This document shows positions 24,511-36,252 of a DNA stretch of 64,000 nucleotides, piece after piece (the stretch's first letter is position 1; the number at the start of each line of letters is the position of its first letter). This stretch comes from Craterostigma plantagineum (Eukaryota > Streptophyta > Magnoliopsida > Lamiales > Linderniaceae). The position numbers and the translations under genes are program-made. The notes under the pieces are model-generated. The model did not search any database and was not told the origin of the DNA. It saw only the letters and a list, made by a program, of their open reading frames with translations. Location of the stretch: positions 372,001 to 436,000 of the forward strand of contig JAPQWV010000122.1 of assembly GCA_027422505.1 (NCBI GenBank), read 5' to 3'.

Positions 24511-26455
24511 CTTCTTCCTTTTAGGGTTTGTTTTCTCAGATTCTAATTTTGAGTGCTGGGAAGGAAATGTTAGCTAGGGTTTCTCTTATTTTCTGCGGGC
24601 GACTAAATAGTTGAAATTTGGGGAGGGAAATAAAATAGATAAAATGTTCCTTTTGAATTTTGGGGTACAATCTCATGTTGCGCGACGTAGTGTAACCCTT
24701 TTATCTTATGGGTCGGGTTGACCGTCGGATCCGACTCCGTTTTTATGAGCTTTATTTGCAGAGAGAACCTTCATAAATATCAAAATACCAGTTGGTCCTC
24801 GGCATTTCAATTTACTCCTTTCCTAAATTCGAAAGATGATATGAGATTGAGATTTGATTAGTGGGTCAAATTTAGCATAACTACAAGTTAGTACAAGTTT
24901 GCTTGGACTCGAAACATAGTACAATAGGTAAAAACCTAACCTTCGCAGCTCAATTATTTTCCCCTTCCATTGTCCAATTTACTTATTTCTGAACTGTTAC
25001 TGTATTTTGATACTTTTTTCTTACCTAATGTCGGCAATATAGTTGAAAAGGTGGTTAATGAATGCGGAATTACGAACTTCATATGTTATTAGGTTAGCCA
25101 TATTGACCTGCACAAAAAGGGTGTAGAATAAGAAGGGTACGATCTCCCTTCTTTATACAGTTAAAACATAAAACTGTATTTTCCTTTTTGGTGAGGAATA
25201 ATTGTATTGTATATAATATTTTAACTTAGAAATCATGGTCGTCCATGGAACTGCACTAAAAATACTAGTAGCGTTCAAGCATTGTTTGGTATTCCACTAT
25301 TTTCCAACGTGACAAATCATTAATCTTGCACTCATTCGGAAAAGATTTTAATATATTTATCAATATATATAGATCTTAGTCAATATTCTTATTATTTAAT
25401 GTTGTGGAGCGTCAGTAACATTCAAATCGGTGACCCTACAAATAAACAAGAATGATTATTATACGGTACATTCAAAGATTTAATTACAAGGTAAGGTACC
25501 ATCGCATCAAATTCATTGTGTTGGCACCTTACATCATGCATTTGAAATCGCCACATTTAATACTCCCACATCACTTACCTGTTATCAAACCCATAAATAA
25601 TATGCAAGAAATGCCACCATGGGTATGTCGGCACATGCGACTTTTATTTAAGGGGCATTTTCGTTTCAGTCCCTCACATAACTATCATTTAGGAAAAATT
25701 TAGTTTTAAGGACCCATTTTGCAAGTACCACTTCATTGCTCTTTCATACCAGTATGTTCAAATTTTGTAACACAAAACCATAATTCCGTACTATGATAAT
25801 CAGATACCAGATTATTTTCTGCAGTGCCACTTTCATTTTCTGTCATACCAGTATGTTGAAATTTGTAACACAAAACGATCATTCTATACCAGTTCATATA
25901 TCTTTCATACCACTTTTTTACACAACACAAAATTGGTCTTTTAACCAAAAAAATCTCAAACAGGGCCTGAATTCGAAATCAAACCCTTAATGGGGTCTGA
26001 TCTCGAATTGACCCTTGATTTAATATAATTTGGTATATTAATATCTGATAGAATTCAGAAACACACACGTATATTAAAGCTACGCCTTTAGCTATTGTCA
26101 ACTATATCCACGAGCACCTTGTTATTTCCTTGCATGTTATAAGATGTAATACCTAACAAATGTGTTTTTCAGACAGCTTCTTTCATCTTTCTTCACGTAT
26201 TAATTTTAAAAGAAACAAAATAAAAAAAAAACTATAATAATCAGTCAGATGGTCAACGGTAATGGCTACGATTATATAATTAACACGAAAACCCTCGTTA
26301 AGTCTCGGTCAACAACAACCAATTTCACACACAAGAACGTTCATCTAAAACACGTATAAACTTCCTCTCAAAGTTTTCTTCCATCATCTTCATCTTCTGT
26401 ACTTTTCATCCCTCCTACTACTATTTGCAGTCTCAGCAATTTTTTTTCATAACTT
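24511..26455. other. Divergent promoter region between beta-tubulin and CLE gene
   Basis: About 1.9 kb separating two divergently transcribed genes. Contains the tandem repeat noted at 25.7-25.9 kb. No additional open frame with recognisable content was found. Confidence 0.45.
25720..25930. repeat. Imperfect tandem repeat, about 100-bp period
   Basis: Two clear copies start near 25720 and 25821. Each runs from a gyaccacttt-like start through tcataccagtatgtt and on to gtaacacaaaac. A third, shorter copy lies near 25890-25930. The copies are in direct orientation. The same family, with flanking ggcc(c)tg..aatt blocks, appears once near 10.72-10.89 kb, so this is a dispersed repeat. Confidence 0.55.
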
Positions 26456-26704
26456 ATGAGGATCCCCTTATTTCTTCCCATCACAGTGATGATGATGGTG
26501 ATGGTGATACAACACTCAAGTTGTCGGAATATTCAAGAGAGATCGATCGAAAGATCAGATCTTTATTCATGGGATCATTTCCCAGCTCCAGCGCCCAAGG
26601 AATCGTCAGAAGATGAAGAAGGCTTCAGTGGTGATGAATCTTCTTCTTATTACAGAGTTTCCCATCGGAGAACTCCAGGCGGACCAAACCCTCTACACAA
26701 CTGA
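26456..26704 (+). CDS. CLE peptide hormone precursor
   Basis: Intronless gene for 82 residues. The N-terminus (MRIPLFLPITVMMMVMVIQ) is a hydrophobic signal peptide with likely cleavage after SSC. The middle is a variable acidic propeptide. The last 12 residues, RRTPGGPNPLHN, are a complete CLE motif (R1, P4, G6, P7, N8, P9, H11, N12) ending at the stop. CLE precursors are secreted and processed to 12-13-residue arabinosylated glycopeptides perceived by CLV1/BAM/CLV2-type LRR receptors to regulate meristem, vascular or root development. The Thr3-Pro4-Gly5 combination differs from the Arabidopsis peptides I can recall, so I assign no subgroup. ATG at 26456 is the start giving a proper signal peptide. 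Confidence 0.9.
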   Translation: MRIPLFLPITVMMMVMVIQHSSCRNIQERSIERSDLYSWDHFPAPAPKESSEDEEGFSGDESSSYYRVSHRRTPGGPNPLHN

Positions 26705-28912
26705 TGAGTTCCTTTCGTTATATTCTTCTGATAAAAGTACGGCTGTTTGTGTATCTTTTTTTGTTTCTTTTATATGAATTATATGATTCGATTGTTTGCT
26801 TAATTCGGTTAGAGAAGTAGAGAGTACAATTGACGGTAGTTTTGTGGTTTGTGTGTATATACTGTATACATTCAGAATCAGAAACACACACAGAGATGCG
26901 TGTGTGTGTGTGTGTGAAGAAACAAGAACAGTGTGTGTATTGTTATTATTATTATTACTATTACTATTATTATCATTACAGTATAGGCTTTTGTCGTCGT
27001 GAGGGGGACTGCTGTTGATGAAGAAGATGACTCTAATATAATACAGACAGATCATCACTGTATGTTTTTTTTTTGTCCGATTCATATTTCGGAAAAACAG
27101 TTTGTCCTCTTTGCAGTTAATAAGTTCATTAATGGAATTATGCTCTATTGGCGTTCGTATGTAGTGGTAATAAAAAGATGAGGTGAGCATGAAAAATTTT
27201 AACATTATAGAACGATCCTTTCTCTCTTATCTATTACCCGAAAGTCGCCTTTAAATTCATAGAACTAAGGGAACAATATGAGGTGAGGCTTTTTTACCTT
27301 CCTTTTCTTGGGCATATAATTGCAGAGTAATCAAAGAAGAGTTTGATACATTTGAATAAGTCAATAATGGAAGACAGGCAAACTACCAATAATCACGTTG
27401 AATCGAACTCCGACAAACAAAATTATAATGAAATGAATCAAGTTAGCGAGACGAAACCGATCTCAACAAAAAAGTCAAAACAATAAAATCATTCATTAAT
27501 CCTCAATTATACGAATCATAATTATTTTAATGGAATGTAGAAAACCAAACGCCGGGCCACATGCTTAGGACAGGAGGATTTCTGATAACTCACTCTTTTT
27601 TTTACTAACATAAAATACGATTAAAGTCCATCCACCCCACACAACGATTAATTTTACTCGCTGCGTTTAGTTTGGCTGATAAGTCAAGAAAAGGTCCAAC
27701 TTATAGTATTAAATGTTGTTCAGTTTTCAGTTTTGCAATCAGTATAAGCCCATTATAAATATTGGCCCGAGATAATAGTAGCACATTCTTAAAATTATTT
27801 ATCCAGGGGATTGGGCCGAGATTATTAACTCAACCCTCCATATTAAATCGACAATTACCAAAATACCCTCAAATCGATAAACAATCAAACCTAAATGCAG
27901 ACGTGAAGATGTCACAAGACGTTACAAAAATTCCTTCAATGTTTTTGTTCGAATACGATGTCACGATTTGATTCCTTGGACAAATATGATTGGCTCTTGT
28001 GGATGGAACATGAATGTTTTTGCCATGGTGGCTCCAATGATTTCTTATGAACTTTACAGCGAGTTCATTGTATGCTATGGTTAAGTGCTTGTGATGAAGA
28101 CAAAGAATTAAGTTTCGATAAGCAGTTGCATGGTCCTGCTATTGAAATAATTATGGTCAGGAAATATGAATCGGAACGGTATATATCGATATATAGTGTA
28201 AGGGAGGACTCCAGAAACAGTTTTGTTTCAATTTGCAAATTGTCAAAGGGGTATATTTGTACATGTATAGAAATAAGAGATCAATTAACTTATCTTGGAA
28301 AGTGAACATAATATGAACGGTCATTGTATAGGATTAGATAGGATTATTATCTCATTTTCTAACGAGCTTTCTTATACTGCCTTTTCCCATGTGGAAAAGT
28401 AAGCGGGCCAGTTAGCAAGTTATCCTCGGTTGAGATCACCTATTCCACTCTTTGTATTCCACTCCGTATTCCAACGAACGAAGATCGTTATACCTCCCCT
28501 GGTCAAGTGTTAAAACACCCGTAAACATCATTACACCTATGAATTTCATTACAACAAGTGTTTAAATAAGAAAAAAACTCATTATTACAATGTATCTTTG
28601 TTATTAATGCAAGCTTATCGTTTGAAAAAAATTATATGTATTACAAATTATGCCTCAAAAGATCAGACCAGTTGAATTTTAATCTTGTCGTTCAAAAATT
28701 TTCTTTTTTATTTATTAATTCTTCTAGCCGTATATTCCACAATAATAAAATCATGATTATTTCATGATATTTCTGATAAAAAAAAATAAGCAGTCAAATT
28801 CATTGTTTTATAACGATGAATTTGATATCCATATATTTTTCGATAATAATGATAAGAATTAATTTTAACGAATGGAACAGAAGATAGAAATTGCGGTACG
28901 GATGATTTGAAG
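26705..28912. other. Intergenic with simple repeats
   Basis: About 2.2 kb of AT-rich DNA. It contains (GT)n at 26899-26916 and an imperfect (ATT/ACT)n tract at 26938-26975, probably in the CLE 3' UTR. Open frames of 60-170 codons overlap these simple repeats and are not credible genes. Confidence 0.45.
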
Positions 28913-30271
28913 CCGAGAGAATGGCAAAACTAGTCCATCTTTTTAAATTATAAGTGCAAATCTAGTTAACTTTTTAACAATGGTACAAAACTAGACAACT
29001 TTTCACTTATAATTATTATTATTTTTTTAGTTTGACCACAAAACTATTTCAAATTATAATTCCACTATCTCAATACTACAAATAAGCAATATTATTATTA
29101 ATAATTATATATTTCACCCCAATTAATTATTTTCAATTAAAACATTTTAATTCAAATCAAGATTCTATAGGCTTCGCAACGTCTAAACAATGGTTAGAAT
29201 CTTTTGCATTATATAGAATATCATTATTTTAGTGTCATTATTTTATTACTTATAAAAACATAAAGAAGAAAGTAGGAATAACAACACATATTCAATCTAT
29301 AGCTTCGAACAAACATCATCTTTTATTAGGCTAGTTTCTTCATATTGTTCCATGTGACTGTTTATTGTTTATTTTCATATCATCTTTTTTTTTTTGTGCG
29401 TGAATTCGGCTTTGTTCCTGAAAGTTTGGTTTCAATTTGCAGAAATTATGTTGAATTCAATTATTGTGACGCTATATTGGGGTGGCAACGTAATCACAGT
29501 TGGCAATCACTGATCAATCTTCAAAAAATAGTGGAATATTTCCACGCGATGTTTCGTTCAATGCGATGTTGATTGCGAGAAATTAGTTGATTGCGTGATA
29601 GTTCAATGCGGTCTTGATTTTAGTTAAAATGTTTTAATTGAAAATAATTAATTGGGGTGAAATATATAATTAATAATTAAAACATCGCTTATTTGTAGTA
29701 ATGAGAGAGTAGAATTATAATTTGAAATAGTTTTGCAAAATAAAAAAAAATAATTATAAGTGAAAAAGTTGTCTAGTTTTGTACCATGTTAAAAGTGAAC
29801 TAGATTTGTACTTATAATTTAAAAAGAGGCAAAATTATAAAATTAGGTCATTAAGTATACAAATTTTCGTTTTGGGTCACTATGTTTGATAATTGCAAAA
29901 GTAGGGCACTAATTTTTCATGTGAAAACAATTTTGGGTCATTTTTCAATTTTAGGTCACTAAGAATATATTTTTTCGATTTTGAGTCACTAAGTTTAGAT
30001 TTTTTCAATTTTGGGTCACTATGTTTATAACATTAGTACCAAATGAGTGACCCAAAATTGAAAAAACTGTAAACTTAGTGACCCAAAATCGAAAAAATAT
30101 ATTCTTAGTTATCTAAAATTGAAAAATGACCCAAAATTGTTTTCACACAGAAAAGTTAGTGACCTACTTTTACAATTATCAAACATATTGACCCAAAAAC
30201 GAAAACATGTATACTCAACTACCTAATTTTATAATTTCCCCTTAAAAAGACTAGTTTTGCCATCTTCTCGG
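28913..30271. mobile_element. Long-TIR (Mutator-like, non-autonomous) element
   Basis: The left arm (about 28913-29170) and right arm (about 29610-29827 continuing at 30242-30271) are reverse complements. The ends read CCGAGAGAATGGCAAAACTA and, from the right, CCGAGAAGATGGCAAAACTA. Arms of about 240 bp with a short unique middle (29170-29610) suit a MULE-type MITE. The right arm is interrupted by a second, younger element. A target duplication of the outer element could not be found. A 75-codon open frame inside has no recognised domain. The right end is only 177 bp from the receptor-kinase start codon. Confidence 0.7.
29828..30241. mobile_element. Nested foldback element with 9-bp target duplication
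   Basis: A 414-bp near-palindrome flanked by the exact direct repeat TTAAAAAGA at 29819-29827 and 30242-30250. Removing the insert and one repeat copy restores the right arm of the outer element. Terminal sequence GGCAAAATTATAAAATTAGG is matched from the right by GGGGAAATTATAAAATTAGG. A 9-bp duplication is the Mutator hallmark. Internally it holds several inverted copies of ttttgggtcact. If transcribed it would form one long hairpin. Confidence 0.85.
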
Positions 30272-30448
30272 AGACCATAGAATAGACGTGCTAGAGGTAG
30301 GCCGGAGAGAATGGTCCCATTGATTGACGTCTACACTGAGAAGAACAGCTGACATTTCAGCAATGTAATAACGTCCACACTTTTGCTAGAGCAAATGGGA
30401 AAAGAAAACGAGAAGGAATAGGAAAATTTCGCGCAGCTTCATAGAGAG

Positions 30449-33400
30449 ATGAGTACGCCTATTATTACTACCTTCGTCCTTCTTTCTGCTTCGCTGTGTT
30501 TGAGCAGCATCATGCTATCCGTCTTCTCCATGAACGTACTCAACATCGCAACCGATCGATCCACTCTGCTTGATCTCAAAGCGGGTTTACGGGTCGACCC
30601 AGATCATATTCTGGCGAAAAACTGGTCTTCCTCCGCACACGTTTGCAGCTGGGCTGGGATTACTTGCGGCCCACGCCACAATCGGGTCACGGGTCTGAAC
30701 GTCTCGGGCATGGATCTTTCGGGCACGATCTTCCCAGGAATCGGCAAACTGTCTTTCCTCGTATCTCTAGACCTTAGCAGCAACAGTTTCCGCGGCGGCT
30801 TGCCTAGTCAGTTGTCCGAGCTCAAAAGGCTTCGATTCCTCCTCCTCGATAACTGCAGCTTCGCTGGCTCCATCCCATTGCCTCTGTTCAACTTATCGAA
30901 GCTTGAGACGCTGGGCTTGAGCTACAACTCGCTCGATGGGAAAATCCCCGAAGAGATTGGAAACCTAAAGAGCCTGAGAATTCTGAGGCTGAGAGAGAAC
31001 AAGCTCTTGGGAGAGATACCTTGGAGCTTCTTCAACGTTTCGACTTTGGAGAAAGTTGATTTAACCTCTAATAGCCTTTCTGGTGTAATCCCAGACAATA
31101 TCTGCATGCATTCCCCGAATCTCCTCTACTTCTCCGTGTTTTCAAACCAAATGCATGGCCTAATTCCTTCAGCTATTCGTAACTGCTCGAAGATTCAGAC
31201 TTTGATGCTTCAGTCTAACCGTTTCGAAGGGCCCGTGCCGAAAGAGATTGGGAACTTGACCGATCTAGTGAACCTCTACCTCGGGGACAATGACTTCAAA
31301 GGTTTAGTTCCTAGACAGATCATCAGCAACCTTGGCAACTTGGAGTTCTTGTCGTTGGACGAGGTCGGCCTTCGCGGGCCCATATCGTCGTTCATTTATA
31401 ACACGTCGTCCCTGAAATGGCTCTACCTCGGACAGAATAACCTGACGGGAAATCTTCCCTTCGACACGTGCCTGAAACTTCCCTCCATACAGGGACTTTA
31501 CCTGGGACAGAATCAGTTGTCAGGGAACATTCCTAGAGAACTCAGCAACTGTTCGTCGTTGGTCGACTTGTACTTGGATGCAAACTCGTACACGGGCGAA
31601 ATACCTTCAGAGCTCGGCGAGCTTCGCAGCCTCGAGGTACTCGTCCTCGGGACGAACCTCCTGACGGGGCAAATTCCCGCCTCGATCTTCAACGTGTCGA
31701 CCCTCCGAACCCTCTCGGTGCGACAGAATCGCATCGAGGGCCGTCTCCCTGCGGACATGGGCCTCAATCTGCCCAACCTAGGAGCGATGTTTCTCGGTCA
31801 GAACGACCTAACGGGCCCGCTGCCTTCGTCGGTGTCGAACGCCACGAGCCTAAACCATTTGAGTCTGGTCGCCAATAAGCTGACGGGCGAAATCCCAAAT
31901 TCGCTCGGAGAGCTCGAGTTCCTCGACTTTCTCAACCTCGGGGAAAACGACTTCACCAGCGAGTCCTCGGAGGAGATGAGCTTCCTCTCGTCCCTGACGA
32001 GGTGCAGGCTTCTGAGGGTGATGTGGATTCAGAACAATTCCTTCGAAGGTTACCTTCCACGTTCTATGGCTAACTTCTCCTCGTCTCTAGATCAGATCGA
32101 CGCCAGCAACTCGGGGATAAAGGGGAGACTCCCTAGAGAGATTGGTAACATGAGTGGACTGCAGTTTCTGTACCTCGACAACAACAAACTGACTGGAGAA
32201 ATTCCCGTCACCTTCGGCGGTCTGAAGGAGTTGCAGGCGTTGAGCGTCATAGGCAACGAACTGAATGGAGAAATCCCAGAAAGTATTTGCATGCTGTCAG
32301 ACCTCGGCGAGCTTACGTTGAGCAAGAACAAGCTTTCGGGCCCGCTCGTCGAATGCTTAGGAAACATGAGTGCTTTGAGATACCTGAACATCGATTCCAA
32401 TGAGCTGAATTCCACCGTATCTCCGAAGATTGGAAACCTCGCCGGCCTACTGAGGCTGAACTTGTTCTCTAATCGGTTAATAGGTCAAATACCTCAAGAA
32501 ATCGGAAGCCTAAAGGCGGCGATCTCCTTAGACTTGTCTTCCAACGAGCTATCGGGCGAAATACCAAGCGCAATCGTCGGCCTGAACAGCTTGATCAACC
32601 TTTCGTTGGCAGATAACGGATTCCAAGGCCCCATTCCCGACACTTTGGGAAAGATGCTGAGCTTGGAACGACTGGATCTTTCGCGCAATAACCTCACGGG
32701 CGCGATACCTAAATCGATGGAGGCGCTACAATACCTCACGCACCTCAACCTCTCCTTCAATAGGCTGACGGGCGAAATCCCAAACGGTGGGCCCTTTGCG
32801 CATTTCTTCAGCTACGAATCCTTCGAGTCGAACAACGGACTCTGCCTCGGCCCACCTCGGTTCGACGAGCCACCTTGCGAGCGCGAAGGTCGTAAAAAGT
32901 CGAGGCTAAAGAAGGCGATTCTCATTCCTCTTTCGGTATCTTTAGGGGCCGTAGTAATTATTGCCTTGATAGTCTTCGCCGCCGTCGTGCGTCGAAAGAA
33001 GGCGAAAAGGAGAATTCCTGCCCAGACGAACTCCTTCGACGGAATAAACATAGAGAGGGTCTCAAAACTTGACCTCGAGAGGGCGACCAACGGCTTCGGC
33101 GAAGCTAACTTGTTAGGCGCCGGGAGTTTCGGCGCTGTTTACAAAGGGGTATTAATGAATGGAGCAGTCGTAGCTGTGAAGGTGTTTAACTCGCGGGTCG
33201 AAGGAGCTTTCAAGAGCTTCGACAGAGAATGCGAAGTTCTTCGCAACGTTCGCCACCGTAACCTCGCCAAAGTACTCAGCAGCTGCTCGAGCGCCGACTT
33301 CAGAGCGTTGGTGCTCGAGTACATGCCGAACGGGAGCTTAGAGAAATGGCTTTACGGCTCAGATGACGAAGGGCCGAAGGCGGTCCTTCGCAGGCTGAAC

Positions 33401-34191
33401 ATTTCGATAGACGTTGCCTCTGCGTTAGAATATCTTCACGGTGGGTACGAAACGCCCGTCGTGCACTGCGATCTGAAGCCGAGCAACGTTCTTCTCGACG
33501 AAGACATGGTGGCCCACGTGAGCGACTTTGGGATTGCGAAGCTGGTGGGCGCTGAAGACAGCGTAGAACAAACCAAGACGCTAGCGACTTTCGGTTACAT
33601 TGCGCCAGGTTGAAGTTTTTGGCTTCTTAAATCGTAACATGCGTAGCAATTTTTCCAACCTAATTCCAGTGCAAGCCCAAGCTCATATAAGCTTGTGACG
33701 TTCTATCTCTAAAACCCACTGAGAATATGGGGAGTTAGCTTACAAGCTTACAAGCCCAACACCATATGCGATGGGCGTCGATTTGTCGAAACTGATTCGA
33801 CTCGTTTTTTTTTTTTTTTTTTTTGGGCGTAGAGTATGGATCGGAAGGACTGGTCTCGACGAGGTGCGACGTCTACAGTTTTGGGATCGTTTTGATGGAG
33901 ACGTTCACGAGGAAGAGTCCGAGGAGCGACATTTTCGACGGGGAACTGAGCTTGAGGAGTTGGGTCGACGACGCTTATAGTTCTCGGGAATTGGTTAGGG
34001 TTATGGACGCCGCCCTGCTCGGCGAGGAGCGAGGGGCGTCGGAGAAGAACGTCGAGTGCGTTTCTCTGGTTATGAAAGTAGCGCTCGACTGTTGCGCTGA
34101 GGCGCCCGGCGATAGGCCCAACATGAAAGATACGCTGGTGGCCTTGACGAAGATCAAGAATCGATTCTTTCCCATGCATCGAAGAAGATGA
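30449..34191 (+). CDS. LRR receptor-like kinase, subfamily XII (FLS2/EFR/XA21 type), non-RD
   Basis: Two exons, 30449-33608 and 33833-34191, joined in frame to give 1172 residues. A hydrophobic signal region (about 1-30) is followed by a CSWAGITC LRR cap and more than twenty plant LRRs of the LxxNxLxGxIP type. The transmembrane helix is at about 823-848 (LIPLSVSLGAVVIIALIVFA). The kinase has a glycine loop (GAGSFGAVYKG), VAVKVF lysine near 910, HCDLKPSN near 1006 and DFG near 1024. HCD instead of HRD makes it a non-RD kinase, a class typical of pattern-recognition receptors. The intron falls after GYIAP in the activation segment, a position I recall from subfamily XII, and contains a run of about 18 T. 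Ligand unknown. The frame is complete, so a functional receptor at the plasma membrane is likely. Confidence 0.93.
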
Positions 34192-34497
34192 ATGCGACTG
34201 ATTGATCACTCTCTAATCTTAACAGTTTCTCGTTAAGATGTTCACATCGAATTCCATCGTAAGAGCAGAGATTCCATAGCCAAAGAACGATATATGAATG
34301 AGCGTTTTGGTGCTATTTGGTAATGAAAAAAGAAAGAATCATCCACCCAAAAACTGCCCCCAACTCATATATTAAACAGCCAAACCGTTGACCCGACTCC
34401 ACCTAATCCAACCTTAAACAAACTGAACTGCAGTTGGCAATAAACATTTCATCAGAAGTCTTGTAATAAAAGTGACGAGGGAATAAGAAGAGAGACG
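34192..34497. other. Short intergenic gap
   Basis: 306 bp between the receptor-kinase stop and the CASP-like start, same strand. It should contain the kinase 3' UTR and the next promoter. No distinct element recognised. Confidence 0.4.
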
Positions 34498-35585
34498 ATG
34501 AAAGGGAGTGGATCGACGATGGCTAGCAGCAGCGTCATTACGCTCTCGCCTTTGCAGCCTCAGCTGCCTAACACGCCGTCGCCGTTCTCCTTCTCAGCCG
34601 CCTCGACGAGGTTCAGCTCGAGGCAACCTCCGACGCAGACGGCCAATCTCATCCTTCGTTTCCTCACCGTCGTCCTAACTGCCGCCGCCGCCCTCTCCCT
34701 CTCCGCCCAGCCGCCGCCCGAGAAGGAGTTCAGAAGGCAATCAACGAGCTTCGGCTCTTACCCCGTCCTAGTGTTAGTAATTTAAGAATTGTCCGAGTAT
34801 ATTGCCAATTGGTTTTAGTTTAGTATTTGGGTGTCAAACCCAAGCGTCAAATCATATAATTAAAAAAGTCGAGAGCTTCTTATAAGATTGTGGAATAACT
34901 TAACTCCCTTCGTTGCCCAGTTGGTTTTAGAGAGGGATTCCACGTGCTTATATGAGTTTAAGATATAATTGAGCCTGAAAAAGTCCCTACATTTAAGAAA
35001 ATTACACGTCTAATAATGGATAGAACGAAATCAGACTACAAGTGATGGAACGTGTTGAAAATAAATTATAAAAATTTTTTCCTGAAAAAAGTGATACGCT
35101 TCCTTCAAGCTTAAGCGTTTATGCAAAGTGATCGTTCAGCATATCGTTCTTGAAGTGAAACGCGTGAACATGCCCAGGTACGGATTCGTTGTAAATGCTC
35201 TTACATTTCTCTACGGAGTCTATCAGCTGTCAAAGGGGATATGCGATATAGCACACAGGGGCATTTTCGTCTCCGACGTAGTTTCGGATTACGTCAGCTT
35301 CATTTTCGATCAGGTAATAAACACTTGATCTTACACCCTCGAAATACGAAAGAAAATTACACTTTTTTTTTTCACGGTGCTTTTTTCTCTGTCTGAAAGT
35401 TGGCGGGATACTTGCTTATGTCGTCTTCCTCGGCTGCGATTCCGGCAATTCAACAAATGCACGTCGGGAATCCGCTGAGGAGAGGAGCGGCGATCTCCGC
35501 CGGCATTTCTTTTGCTTCGTTCGTCATAGTTGTTTGTAGCGCTATGATATCGGGTTATAAATTGTGTAAGAGGATCATTTGGTGA
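34498..35585 (+). CDS. CASP-like membrane protein (CASPL4-type)
   Basis: Three-exon model, 34498-34772, 35178-35313 and 35400-35585, in frame for 198 residues. The N-terminus is Ser/Pro-rich and cytosolic. TM1 lies at about 51-70 (LILRFLTVVLTAAAALSLSA). A second hydrophobic stretch starts the second exon (YGFVVNALTFLYGVYQLSK), and the last exon has LAGYLLMSSSSAAIPAI and a final helix ISAGISFASFVIVVCSAM. CASP-like proteins are four-helix plasma-membrane scaffolds related to the Casparian-strip proteins. Exon 2-3 splicing is clear. The exon 1 donor is less certain: several GT sites lie at 34765-34777, and the phase-2 site at 34773 is preferred because it keeps frame with the RYGF-like block. 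An alternative start at 34519 is possible. Confidence 0.82.
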
Positions 35586-36252
35586 TTCTCTGTACTTCCT
35601 TCTTTCTTGTAATAAATTCTTGTGTTCTAATTGTTCCCTTCTCCTAAGATAGACGATGATCAACCTAACCGCAACTGCAAGGGATCAAATAGGAATAGAA
35701 AACTAGAAAGATACATTAAAGCTAGTTCGATAATATTACGAGTTCAGAAGAGATCAGTGATATAGGGTTTTTGGTTTTTGTAGTTCTTGTTTGCATCGTC
35801 CTAGCTAGTGACATCGTTATAATCGAAAGGCTAATAAAGATTATACCTTCGTACGTTGTTTAAAACGACTAAGTTGCCATAAACAACAAAGAATTAATAT
35901 TACATGCATATTTCTCTGGAACCAACTGCAAAGAACGATGCTCCAAGGCACAAAACGGCCGCCTGCATGGCATTCAAATTTTCGAAGTAGTCGTATTATC
36001 ACGAAATTAATTATTACTTATTTTCGTGGAACAACAGTTGGACAACTTCGTCGAAATCTAGGATCGACTACTTGTATTTTGGCGTATACTCTTTGGAGTA
36101 CGAAAAATGCTTGCCGACTGCTGCTTTCGGACACAGTTTGTAGCAGGACTTCTATAATCTCTCTATATATATAAACATCAATAACTTCATCTTCACCAAG
36201 CAACCTAAGCAAGCTATAACTAATTAGATAAAAAAAAGTTTGAGGAACTGCC
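35586..36252. other. Intergenic, phytocyanin promoter region
   Basis: About 670 bp, with a TATA box near its right end and otherwise no recognised feature. Confidence 0.4.
36164..36175 (+). promoter_or_regulatory. TATA box of the phytocyanin gene
   Basis: TATATATATAAA lies 78 bp upstream of the start codon at 36253, a usual spacing for a plant core promoter with a roughly 50-nt leader. Confidence 0.55.

Noticed and set aside
26693..27205. 170-codon minus-strand open frame downstream of the CLE gene
   Set aside because: Driven by (GT)n and (ATT)n tracts giving Asn and His/Thr runs; no conservation expected.
28913..30271. Target duplication for the outer long-TIR element
   Set aside because: Flanks gatttgaag and agaccatag do not match. 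Similarity outside GGCAAAAC is inverted, so it belongs to the TIR.
30922..33324. Several 61-107-codon minus-strand open frames across the receptor-kinase gene
   Set aside because: Shadows of the long plus-strand LRR and kinase coding sequence.
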